Assembly: GCA_028711825.1 (NCBI GenBank)
Contig: JAQTRM010000015.1
Coordinates: 1 to 19,063, forward strand
Direction of reading: 5' to 3'
Length of the DNA: 19,063 nt
Source: Candidatus Omnitrophota bacterium
GTDB lineage: Bacteria > Omnitrophota > Gorgyraeia > Gygaellales > Profunditerraquicolaceae
A program made the translations under genes and the position numbers. The notes under the pieces are model-generated. The model made no database searches, was not told the DNA's origin, and saw only the letters and a program-made list of their open reading frames with translations. Shown here one piece after another: positions 5,713 through 12,954 of the stretch. Within the stretch, counting starts at the first letter, position 1. Each line of letters starts with the position of its first letter.

Positions 5713-7185
5713 ATGGAAACGGAGTTGAAATTCGATTTCAATAATTTATTCAGTTTCAGCGTTAAAGAACACGGGGTGACCCCCCAGGAGCTTGATGCGG
5801 CGGCGGCTTTGGCGCAGGAGGCATCCCGGCATTTGAAAAAAATTATCGCCGATCCTTTATCGCGGGTGAATTTGAGCCTGGAGTGGGTGAAGCTTCCCGA
5901 GCAGAGCGAGGAAGATATCGCGCAAATCGAGAGCCTTGCCCGGCAGATCGCGAAAGAATACGAGAATGTCATTTTTCTGGGGATTGGCGGTTCTTACCTG
6001 GGGTTAAAGGCGGCGCAGGATGCTTTGTGCCCGCCCTATTATAATGATTTTGAGCGCGTAAGAAAAAACGGCCCGCGCGTTTATTTTGAGGGGAATAATC
6101 TCGATCCGGATACTTTAAGTATCCTGCTTGACAATCTGGATCCTAAGAAAACTTTTGTGGTAGTGATCTCCAAGTCCGGGGAGACGACCGAAACCAAGGC
6201 CGCGCTTATCCTGGCCGAGGCCTGGCTGAAAAAAGGCGCGGGCGTAAATTACGGCAGGCAGATTGTCGCGATTACCGACCCGGAGAAGGGTTCTTTGCGT
6301 AAAAGGGTAAACCTGGAACAAGGCAAGGACCCGTTGAGTTTTCGTTCTCTGCCTCTTTTAAAGGGGGTGGGAGGAAGATTTTCGGAGTTTAATATGGGGC
6401 TGCTGCACCTGGCGCTGTCCGGAGTGGATATCAGGCGCCTGTTCGCGGGCGCACGCGGTATGCTCTCCCGCTGCAGCGTCGATGATCCCTTGAAAAACCC
6501 GGCTTACCTTTACGCCTTGCTGCATTATATCCTTTACCAGAAGAAAGCCAAATCCCTGGCGGTCCTTATGCCTTTTTCGCAGACCCTGAAATCCACCGCG
6601 GATTGGTATATCCAGCTTTTGGCCGAAAGCCTGGGGAAGAAATACCACCGCCAGATTCAGACGGGGCCGGATGGCAGGGAGATCTGGGAGGCCAACCGCC
6701 AGGATATCTTTAACCGGGGCAGAACGCCGATCTCCGCCTCCGGGACCAACGACCTGCACTCCATCCAGCAGAATAACGTCGAAGGGGAGAATAACAAAGT
6801 CGTTACTTTTATCAGGGTTGAGAAGTTTAATTCCGAACTGAAAATACCCGGGGAAGGCGAACTGCTTTCCGGCAGGGATTTTTCCGCGCTGATGCAGCTG
6901 GCGCAGGAAGCCACCGAATGGGCGCTGGTCCGCCAAAACCGCCCGAACTGCACGATTATCCTTCCGGAGGTTTCCGCTTACACCTGGGGAGCGCTGCTTT
7001 TCTTCTTTCAGATGGCGGTGGCGTTCGAAGGGGAGTTGTTCAACCTGAACGCTTTCGACCAGCCGGGAGTGGAGGGGTATAAGAATTATATGTATTATAA
7101 ACTTGGCAAGCCCGGCATCCCCGAAGAGGTCGTGGAAGAGATAAAAAGCCATCCACTCGTAAAAGATCATAAATATATTTTGTAA
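5713..7185 (+). CDS. pgi: Glucose-6-phosphate isomerase
   Basis: 490 residues. The enzyme interconverts glucose 6-phosphate and fructose 6-phosphate in cytoplasmic glycolysis and gluconeogenesis. Two SIS-type sugar-phosphate segments are visible: IFLGIGGSYLGLKAAQDAL and VVVISKSGETTETKAAL. GVGGRFSEFN matches the first PGI signature region. GTNDLHSIQQ carries the conserved histidine region, and DQPGVEGYKNYMYYKLG is the C-terminal PGI segment. The length lies between short Bacillus-type and long E. coli-type enzymes. It begins 12 bases after the DAHP synthase stop, behind a clear AGGAGAAG ribosome-binding site, so the two are probably one operon. DAHP synthase needs PEP and erythrose 4-phosphate, both fed by this part of sugar metabolism. 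Confidence 0.96.
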   Translation: METELKFDFNNLFSFSVKEHGVTPQELDAAAALAQEASRHLKKIIADPLSRVNLSLEWVKLPEQSEEDIAQIESLARQIAKEYENVIFLGIGGSYLGLKAAQDALCPPYYNDFERVRKNGPRVYFEGNNLDPDTLSILLDNLDPKKTFVVVISKSGETTETKAALILAEAWLKKGAGVNYGRQIVAITDPEKGSLRKRVNLEQGKDPLSFRSLPLLKGVGGRFSEFNMGLLHLALSGVDIRRLFAGARGMLSRCSVDDPLKNPAYLYALLHYILYQKKAKSLAVLMPFSQTLKSTADWYIQLLAESLGKKYHRQIQTGPDGREIWEANRQDIFNRGRTPISASGTNDLHSIQQNNVEGENNKVVTFIRVEKFNSELKIPGEGELLSGRDFSALMQLAQEATEWALVRQNRPNCTIILPEVSAYTWGALLFFFQMAVAFEGELFNLNAFDQPGVEGYKNYMYYKLGKPGIPEEVVEEIKSHPLVKDHKYIL

Positions 7186-7189
7186 TCTT

Positions 7190-7222
7190 TCAGCTTTCAG
7201 TCGTCAGCCTTCAGCTGTCAGC
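7190..7222. repeat. TCAGC-type heptad array (short copy)
   Basis: TCAGC, TCAGT, TCAGC, TCAGC and TCAGC at 7190, 7197, 7204, 7211 and 7218, exactly 7 nt apart, ending TCAGCAAAA like the other forward copies. The array starts four bases after the pgi stop codon. Confidence 0.85.
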
Positions 7223-7245
7223 AAAAACAAAATCTAAAGCCTGAG

Positions 7246-7282
7246 AAGTTCGGGGACAGTCCCCGGGACTGTCCCCGAACTT
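7246..7282. repeat. Perfect 18-bp inverted repeat with a one-base centre
   Basis: AAGTTCGGGGACAGTCCC (7246-7263), then C, then the exact reverse complement at 7265-7282. There is no T tract, so it is not a typical terminator. It lies in the pgi-dus gap downstream of the heptad array, as the GGGGACGG hairpin does behind the array at 4132, and shares the GGGGAC core with that hairpin. Confidence 0.85.
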
Positions 7283-7307
7283 GGCTGAAGGATGAAACCG
7301 CGACAAA

Positions 7308-8309
7308 ATGCTTAAAATCGGTAAACTCAAATTAAAATCTAATCTTATCCTGGCTCCCATGGCCGGGATAACTGATCTTCCTTTCCGCATGCTCTGCCGG
7401 AAATTCGGGGCGGAGCTGGCTTTCGTGGAGATGATCAACTGCCGTTCGATCAGCCATAAGAGCCGCAGGACCAGACAGATGCTTTCAACCCTGCCTTCCG
7501 ATAAACCGCTCGGCCTGCAGATCCTGGGCTGCGAGGAAAAATATATTTTAAAATCTTTAGAGGTTTTGAAAGGTTATAAATTCGATATCCTGGATTTTAA
7601 CGCCGCATGCCCCGCCAAAAAAGTGGTGCGCCGCGGGGAAGGGGCGGCGTTACTGCAGGACGAGGATAAATTCCGCCGCTTATTGAAGCTCGTGGTTAAG
7701 AACTCCTGGACGCCGGTAAGCGTGAAGATCCGCGCCGGATGGGACAATTTTTCGGTGAATGCCCGCCGGATCGCGGTGATCGCCGAAGATTGCGGCGTAA
7801 ACGCATTATTTATCCACGGCAGGACTAAAGCGCAGGGATATAGCGGGCAGGTTGATTATAATGTTATCAGGGAGGCAAAGAAGGCAATACAAATTCCTTT
7901 GATCGCCAGCGGTGATATTTTTTCCGGAGCGCTGGCAGCGAAAATGATTAAAGAGACCGGATGCGACGGCCTGGCGGTGGCGCGCGGAGCGCTGGGGAAT
8001 CCCTGGATATTCGCTGAGATTAAAGAATATCTTAAAAAAGGGAAAGCGCCCCGGAGTCCGAAGCGGAAAGAAGTTTCAGAAGTGATGCGGGGGCACCTGG
8101 ATACCTGTATAGATTTCTACGGAGAAAGGAATGGAGTGGTTCTTTTCCGTAAATTCTGTATTTGGTATACCAAGGGAATGCGCAAGGTGCGCAGGTTGAG
8201 AGAAAAGGTTTCCGGCGCCCGCACCCGGCAGGAGATCGAAGAGATAATCTCTAATCTTGACGATCAGGGACCGGTTCCCTCTAACTATTTGCGTAATCTT
8301 GGGTTGTGA
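7308..8309 (+). CDS. dusB: tRNA-dihydrouridine synthase, DusB type
   Basis: 333 residues, normal for bacterial Dus enzymes, which use FMN and NADPH to reduce uridine to dihydrouridine in tRNA. The N-terminal TIM barrel begins LAPMAGITDLPFR, the FMN-contact motif. DFNAACPAKKVVRRGEGAALL contains the catalytic C101; the family usually reads N-x-G-C-P, and here alanine replaces glycine. SVKIRAGW, LFIHGRTKAQGYSG and IPLIASGDI are further FMN and tRNA-binding segments, and VARGALGNPWIF closes the barrel. The C-terminal helical domain (HLDTCIDFYGERNGVVLFRKFCIWYTKG) is typical of DusB. The ATG has only a weak upstream GAAGGA. It is isolated by repeat-rich gaps on both sides. Confidence 0.93.
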   Translation: MLKIGKLKLKSNLILAPMAGITDLPFRMLCRKFGAELAFVEMINCRSISHKSRRTRQMLSTLPSDKPLGLQILGCEEKYILKSLEVLKGYKFDILDFNAACPAKKVVRRGEGAALLQDEDKFRRLLKLVVKNSWTPVSVKIRAGWDNFSVNARRIAVIAEDCGVNALFIHGRTKAQGYSGQVDYNVIREAKKAIQIPLIASGDIFSGALAAKMIKETGCDGLAVARGALGNPWIFAEIKEYLKKGKAPRSPKRKEVSEVMRGHLDTCIDFYGERNGVVLFRKFCIWYTKGMRKVRRLREKVSGARTRQEIEEIISNLDDQGPVPSNYLRNLGL

Positions 8310-8321
8310 GTGAAGTGTCCC
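8308..8321. repeat. Dispersed 14-mer GAGTGAAGTGTCCC, copy 1
   Basis: GAGTGAAGTGTCCC overlaps the dus stop codon and recurs exactly at 13856-13869 before the histidine kinase gene. It may be the remnant edge of a repeat family or a protein-binding site. Confidence 0.5.
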
Positions 8322-8444
8322 TGTTTGCGTGGATATACCACAAAAGAGATATATTATTTATAAACCAGTTTGATAAATGCTTGTATTTTAAATAGTTATA
8401 GAATGAGAGGGTGTCCCTTGAAAGGACGTCCCCGCGATGAACCG

Positions 8445-8536
8445 ATTTTGATTGTAAAAATTACCTCTCGGATGTAAAATAAATCAAAATATTCAATTTT
8501 ACGAGGGCCGCGAGTTTATTCTGTAAAGGTAATTTT
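8445..8536 (+). promoter_or_regulatory. Nested complementary segments before iorA (possible pseudoknotted leader RNA)
   Basis: Three complementary pairs interlock here. AAAATTACCT (8457-8466) pairs with AGGTAATTTT (8527-8536), 10 bp. Inside, CTC (8467-8469) plus GTAAAAT (8474-8480) pair with ATTTTAC plus GAG (8496-8505), closing a 15-nt loop. That loop contains AATCAAAAT (8482-8490), the exact complement of ATTTTGATT (8445-8453) lying upstream of the whole fold, which would make a pseudoknot. It sits in a 259-base gap before iorA, whose ATG lacks a ribosome-binding site and directly follows a T7 run. A cis-regulatory RNA is an inference; the region is AT-rich, so chance pairing must be excluded. 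Confidence 0.4.
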
Positions 8537-8568
8537 ATTGTTTACGGAAATTCCCGCCGGTTTTTTTA

Positions 8569-10305
8569 ATGAATTATGTTTCTAAAAAACAAAAAGCCTT
8601 TTTATCCGGCAATGAAGCGGTTGCCTGGGGGGCGTTAGCTTCCGGGGTATGTTTTGCTTCCGCCTATCCGGGGACTCCTTCTACGGAGATCCTGGAGACG
8701 CTGGGTAATTTTTCCGAGCTGGAAGCTCAATGGGCGGTTAATGAAAAAGTGGCTTACGAGGCGGCGTACGGGGCGTCTCTGGCCGGACGCAGGGCGCTGA
8801 CCGCCTGTAAGCACGTCGGTTTGAATGTGGCGATGGATCCCCTGATGACTACCGCCTACAGCGGGGTTAACGCGGGTTTTGTGGTGGTGGTCGCCGATGA
8901 CCCCGGGATGTATTCCTCCCAGAATGAACAGGATACTCGCCGCATCGCCCCATACGCCAAGATCCCTTTAATCGAACCCTCCAGCCCCTCGGAGGCATAT
9001 TATTTTATCCAGGAAGCTTTCAAGATCAGCGAGCAGTATGATACCCCCGTTCTTTTCCGCCTCACCACGCGGGTTTCCCATACCAAGGAGTCCTTCAGCG
9101 CTTGTTTCGGGCGCAATGTCCTGCCCGACAGGGAGCTTGAAAAGAACCCTTTGAAATACGTGATGATCCCGGGCCACGCCCGGTTAAGGCACCTTGACCT
9201 TGAAAAACGTATTTTAATGTTGAAGGATTTTTCCGAGAAAACGGAGTTGAACCGGATCGAGCTGAAAGACCGTAAAGTTGGGTTTCTGGTAAGCGGGGTC
9301 TCCGCCTTATACGCCAAGGAAGCTTATCCGGAGGCTTCTTTCCTTACCCTGGGAATGTCTTTCCCCTTTCCTGTTAAAAAAGTAAAAAATTTCGCGGCTA
9401 AAATTAAAAAGTTATATGTGATCGAAGAACTGGAACCTTTTCTGGAGGAGAAACTGAAGCAGGAGGGTATCCGCGCCGTCGGTAAAAAACCCTCCTGGGC
9501 CTGCGGTGAATTGAGCCCCCAGGCGGTTAAGGATATCATGGCGCAGAAGGAACGCCGCCTGCGCCAGCAGAAAGCGCGCCGTCCGTTATTGTGCCCCGGC
9601 TGCCCGCACCGCCCGGCGTTTTACGTGCTTAAAAAATCCGGGGTGTTTGTCGCCGGAGACATCGGCTGTTATACCCTGGGAGCGCTGGAACCTCTGGCCG
9701 CTTTGCATACGCAGACCTGCATGGGTTCGAGTATCCCGTTTTTTGAGGGGATCAGCAAGATGCAGAAAAAGTATAAGGCAGTGGCGGTGATCGGGGATTC
9801 GACATTTATTCATACCGGGATCAGCGGGCTGATAAGCGCCGTTTATAACGGGACAAAAGGGGTGATCCTGATCATGGATAATTCGATTACCGCGATGACC
9901 GGGGGACAGCAGAATCCGGCTACCGGTTTGACGCTGCAGGGCAAGATTACCAAAAAGCTTTCATTGGAGAAGATTTGCCTTGCCGCGGGCGCGGATAATG
10001 TCGACGTGGTTAATCCTTTCGATATCGAAGGAATGCGGAAAATTTTGGAATTAAGACTGGGGGAGGATGCCCTTTCGGTGATCATCGCGCGTTTTCCCTG
10101 CAGGATGATCGACTGCCGGCGCGCTCCGGCGATGCGGATCGACCAGGGGAAATGCGTGAAATGCCGGCAGTGCCTGCTCCTGGATTGCCCGGCAATCACG
10201 GAAAAAGAAGGCCGCATCGTGATCAATGAGGTCCTGTGCGCCGGATGCGGTTTATGCCGAAAGGTTTGTAAAAGCGGGGCGATTGCGCCCGGAAAGGGGC
10301 GGTAG
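8569..10305 (+). CDS. iorA: Indolepyruvate ferredoxin oxidoreductase, alpha subunit
   Basis: 578 residues, close to the usual IorA length. With IorB it oxidises aryl-pyruvates (indolepyruvate, phenylpyruvate, 4-hydroxyphenylpyruvate) with CoA to aryl-acetyl-CoA, CO2 and reduced ferredoxin, or runs in reverse for biosynthesis. The N-terminal pyrimidine-type domain starts LSGNEAVAWGALASGVCFASAYPGTPSTEI. The thiamine diphosphate domain shows CPGCPHRPAF, GDIGCYTLG near 363, GDSTFIHTG near 410 and DNSITAMTGGQQNP. The C terminus carries two 4Fe-4S ferredoxin motifs: C529-x2-C532-x2-C535-x4-CP, with the four-residue gap often seen in IorA, and C557-x2-C560-x2-C563-x3-C567. The start follows TTTTTTTA with no Shine-Dalgarno. 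iorB begins at the stop codon. Confidence 0.96.
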   Translation: MNYVSKKQKAFLSGNEAVAWGALASGVCFASAYPGTPSTEILETLGNFSELEAQWAVNEKVAYEAAYGASLAGRRALTACKHVGLNVAMDPLMTTAYSGVNAGFVVVVADDPGMYSSQNEQDTRRIAPYAKIPLIEPSSPSEAYYFIQEAFKISEQYDTPVLFRLTTRVSHTKESFSACFGRNVLPDRELEKNPLKYVMIPGHARLRHLDLEKRILMLKDFSEKTELNRIELKDRKVGFLVSGVSALYAKEAYPEASFLTLGMSFPFPVKKVKNFAAKIKKLYVIEELEPFLEEKLKQEGIRAVGKKPSWACGELSPQAVKDIMAQKERRLRQQKARRPLLCPGCPHRPAFYVLKKSGVFVAGDIGCYTLGALEPLAALHTQTCMGSSIPFFEGISKMQKKYKAVAVIGDSTFIHTGISGLISAVYNGTKGVILIMDNSITAMTGGQQNPATGLTLQGKITKKLSLEKICLAAGADNVDVVNPFDIEGMRKILELRLGEDALSVIIARFPCRMIDCRRAPAMRIDQGKCVKCRQCLLLDCPAITEKEGRIVINEVLCAGCGLCRKVCKSGAIAPGKGR

Positions 10306-10307
10306 TG

Positions 10308-10808
10308 ATGGAGAGGCCGTTCCGGACGATTAATATTCTATTCTACGGCGTCGGAGGGCAGGGGGTTTTGACCGCGGCGGAGATCTGTTCTTTGGCTGCG
10401 ATGCACGGCGGATACCACGTAAAGAAGTCGGAGATCAAAGGGATGTCCCAGCGCGGGGGATCGGTGGAGTCATACGTGCGTTTCGGCAGCCGGATTTATT
10501 CGCCGCTGCCGCCGGAGGAGGAGGCCGATATCATCGTATGTTTCAACGCGGAGGAATATCCGCGCTTAAAACAGGAGTTAAGGCCGGGAGGGAAGGATCT
10601 TTTTTGCTACCTGGAAAAAGCGAACCTGGCGGTGGGCAATAAAAAAATATTCCTGAATTCATATCTTTTGGGGGTCTTGTCTTCATTTTTGCCGGTCAAG
10701 GAGCAGGACTGGCTCGACGCTCTGAATGAAAAACTTAAAAAAGATAAGCCTGAAAATAAATTCTTCTTTTTAACGGGCAGAAAAGAAGGGAAGCGCAATG
10801 ATCTTTAA
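10308..10808 (+). CDS. iorB: Indolepyruvate ferredoxin oxidoreductase, beta subunit
   Basis: About 166 residues, slightly shorter than the usual 190 or so. It is the gamma-type (POR/KOR gamma-like) subunit that completes the oxidoreductase with IorA. NILFYGVGGQGVLTAAEIC is the typical N-terminal glycine-rich motif, and VKKSEIKGMSQRGGSVESYVRFG is the IorB core. I chose ATG 10308 over the in-frame GTG at 10305, which overlaps the iorA stop by one base; either choice couples translation to iorA. The 3' end overlaps the ligase start by 11 bases. The shortened C terminus (ending after FFFLTGRKEGKRNDL) is the only mild oddity. Confidence 0.93.
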   Translation: MERPFRTINILFYGVGGQGVLTAAEICSLAAMHGGYHVKKSEIKGMSQRGGSVESYVRFGSRIYSPLPPEEEADIIVCFNAEEYPRLKQELRPGGKDLFCYLEKANLAVGNKKIFLNSYLLGVLSSFLPVKEQDWLDALNEKLKKDKPENKFFFLTGRKEGKRNDL

Positions 10809-12099
10809 CGAACAAGCCGAATGTCTCAGCCGGAGCGGGCTGGGGGAATTGCAGGGAAAGCGGCTTAAGGAACTGGTGGGGAGGGTGAGCGCTTGCCCGG
10901 GGTTTTACCGGGAGAAGCTGGCCGCATCCGGGATTTCCACCGGGAGTATTTCCTCGATCGAAGATATCAGGAAACTTCCTTTTACTTCTAAAGACGATCT
11001 GCGGGAACAATATCCCTTTAAGATGTTTTCTAAGAAAATCGGCCAGATCCGTGAATTGCACGTTACCAGCGGGACAACCGGGAATCCGATTGTGGTGGGG
11101 TATTCGCAGGAGGATATCGACCTCTGGGCGGAGGTGATCGCGCGTTCTCTCTGCTGCGCCGGGGCGCTTCCGGGGGATATGATCCAGGTCGCTTACGGTT
11201 ACGGGCTTTTTACCGGAGGGCTGGGGCTGCATTACGGCAGCCTGAAACTGGGCCTTACGGTTATTCCCTGTTCTTCCGGGCAGACCAAACGCCAGCTTAA
11301 GATCCTGCATGATTTTAAGCCCCGCATCCTGGCCTGCACTCCTTCTTACGCCTTATATATGGCGGAGACCGCCCGTGAAATGGGGATATCCGCCGCAGAG
11401 GACGGTTGGGAGATCGGGATCTTCGGGGCTGAGCCCTGGAGCCAGGCGATGCGCAAGGAAATCGAACAGCGCTGGGGAATGAGCGCGATCGATATCTACG
11501 GGCTGTCCGAGATCATCGGCCCCGGGGTGGCCTGCGAGTGCCATTATAAAAAAGGCCTGCATATCGCCGCGGATGTTTTTTACCCGGAGGTAATCGATCC
11601 TAAGACCCTTCAGCCGCTGGCGCCGGGATATCCGGGGGAACTGGTGCTGACGCCGCTTACCAAGACCGGGATGCCGCTTCTGCGTTACCGCACGCGGGAT
11701 ATCGTAAGCATTGACTATTCCGTATGCAAATGCGGGCGCAGTTCTCCGCGTATCAGCAAGGTCCTGGGACGCACGGATGATATGATCGTGGTGCGGGGGA
11801 TTAATATTTTTCCTTCCCAGATCGAGGAGGTCCTCCTGGCGATCGAGGGGACCGAACCGCATTACCAGCTGGTGGTGGACCGCGGCCGGAACGGGTTGGA
11901 TTCGCTGGAGGTCCTGGTGGAGTTAAAAGATTCTTTTTTTTCGGATGAGATCAAATACCTGCAGAATTTCGAGAACCGCATCGCTAAAGAGATAGAATCC
12001 GTATTAAGCGTCGGGGTGAAGGTCCGCCTGGTGGAACCTAAATCGATCCAGCGCAGCGAAGGAAAATCCAAGCGCATTATCGATAAGAGAAACATCTAA
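10798..12099 (+). CDS. paaK: Phenylacetate-CoA ligase family (AMP-forming)
   Basis: 433 residues, the normal length for PaaK. The family activates phenylacetate or related aryl acids with ATP and CoA, giving aryl-acetyl-CoA, AMP and pyrophosphate. HVTSGTTGNPIVVGYS near residues 88-103 is the adenylate-forming P-loop. GAEPWSQAMRKEIEQRWG, DIYGLSEIIGPGVACEC, LLRYRTRDIVSI and GRTDDMIVVRGINIFPSQIEEVLL follow in the family order, and the C-terminal hinge and lid end with EGKSKRIID. Next to IorAB it is most simply an aryl-acetate ligase, but the true acid is unknown, so the symbol marks the family. It overlaps iorB by 11 bases and precedes the ACT gene by 11. Confidence 0.93.
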   Translation: MIFNEQAECLSRSGLGELQGKRLKELVGRVSACPGFYREKLAASGISTGSISSIEDIRKLPFTSKDDLREQYPFKMFSKKIGQIRELHVTSGTTGNPIVVGYSQEDIDLWAEVIARSLCCAGALPGDMIQVAYGYGLFTGGLGLHYGSLKLGLTVIPCSSGQTKRQLKILHDFKPRILACTPSYALYMAETAREMGISAAEDGWEIGIFGAEPWSQAMRKEIEQRWGMSAIDIYGLSEIIGPGVACECHYKKGLHIAADVFYPEVIDPKTLQPLAPGYPGELVLTPLTKTGMPLLRYRTRDIVSIDYSVCKCGRSSPRISKVLGRTDDMIVVRGINIFPSQIEEVLLAIEGTEPHYQLVVDRGRNGLDSLEVLVELKDSFFSDEIKYLQNFENRIAKEIESVLSVGVKVRLVEPKSIQRSEGKSKRIIDKRNI

Positions 12100-12110
12100 A
12101 AGGAGAGATT

Positions 12111-12542
12111 ATGAAGATCACCCAGCTTTCGGTATTCCTGGAAAATAAAAAAGGCAGGCTTTACGGAGCGGCGCAAGTCCTGGGTGAGGCCGGTATCGAT
12201 ATTAAGGCCCTCACGATCGCCGAGAGCGAGGAGTTCGGTGTCCTGCGGATGGTGGTGGACAAGCCGCAGGAAGGGCTGAAGGCGTTAAAAGAGAAAGGTT
12301 TTGTCGCTTCGATCACCGATATTGTAGCGGTGGAAGTGGGAGACCATCCGGGAGGGCTGGCGGATGTGCTGAAGATATTCAACGATCATGATATTAACCT
12401 GGAATATATGTATGCCTTTGTGGAAAAGAACGCCGATAACGCGATCGTGGTTTTCCGTTTTGACGATCCGGATAAAGCGATCGCGGTCCTTTCAAAAAAT
12501 AATATTCGCGTCCTGGGAAAGAAGGAAATCGAGAGCCTGTAA
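12111..12542 (+). CDS. Tandem ACT domain protein
   Basis: 143 residues made of two ACT domains, about 1-68 and 70-143. The first opens MKITQLSVFLENKKGRLYGAAQVLGEAGIDIKALTIAE, and the second has VEVGDHPGGLADVLKIFNDHDINLEYMYAFVEKN; both show the ligand-site glycine (KKGRLY, HPGGLA) expected for amino-acid binding. There is no catalytic or DNA-binding domain. Stand-alone tandem ACT proteins are commonly encoded beside paaK and ior genes, where they are thought to sense amino acids; the ligand here is probably aromatic, by context. A strong AAGGAGAG ribosome-binding site precedes the ATG. It could regulate the ligase allosterically or act as a subunit. Confidence 0.9.
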   Translation: MKITQLSVFLENKKGRLYGAAQVLGEAGIDIKALTIAESEEFGVLRMVVDKPQEGLKALKEKGFVASITDIVAVEVGDHPGGLADVLKIFNDHDINLEYMYAFVEKNADNAIVVFRFDDPDKAIAVLSKNNIRVLGKKEIESL

Positions 12543-12563
12543 AACTTTTAAGGAGGATTTACA

Positions 12564-12944
12564 ATGTCTGCGGAAAACCCGGCGTTGGACGATAAATTCG
12601 CCCAGCATCTTAAAATTGAGGTTCTTTCTTGCGAGGAAGGCCATGCCAGGGCCGGGCTTAAGGTGCAGCCTTATTTTTTGAACGGGGCGGGTTTCGTCCA
12701 CGGAGGGGTTATTTTTACCCTGGCGGATTACGTCTTTGCGCTGGCGGCTAACGCGGGAGGCAACCCGGGCCTGGCGGTCAATTCAAGCGTAAATTTTATC
12801 AAGACCGGTTTGCCCGCGGATGAGCTTACCGCCGAGGCCGTCCTGGTTTCGCGAAGCCGGAAACTGGGGACCTATCAGGTGGAGGTAAGAAACCAGAACG
12901 GGGATATCCTGGCCCGGATGCAGACTATGGCTTATTTTAAATGA
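12564..12944 (+). CDS. PaaI-like hotdog thioesterase
   Basis: 126 residues, a single hotdog-fold domain. Motifs are FLNGAGFVHGGVIFTLADYVFALAANA, with N40, H46-G-G and D55 as the positions that form the acyl-CoA thioesterase site in PaaI, followed by AVNSSVNFIKTG and QVEVRNQNGDILARMQTMAYFK. PaaI enzymes hydrolyse aryl- or hydroxyaryl-acetyl-CoA and free CoA. It has an excellent AAGGAGG ribosome-binding site and follows the ACT gene by 21 bases. Ligase and thioesterase side by side would form a futile cycle unless controlled, which makes the neighbouring ACT sensor interesting. A release role when acyl-CoA accumulates is an inference. Confidence 0.9.
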   Translation: MSAENPALDDKFAQHLKIEVLSCEEGHARAGLKVQPYFLNGAGFVHGGVIFTLADYVFALAANAGGNPGLAVNSSVNFIKTGLPADELTAEAVLVSRSRKLGTYQVEVRNQNGDILARMQTMAYFK

Positions 12945-12954
12945 GGATCTGATA

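Noticed and set aside
6358..7170. A 270-codon minus-strand frame opposite pgi
   Set aside because: It is a shadow of the pgi reading frame with no recognisable domain.
8407..8436. T-box-like AGGGTG...CCGCG before iorA
   Set aside because: The two parts are separated by a hairpin of unrelated sequence and no specifier loop or conserved T-box stem I could be found.
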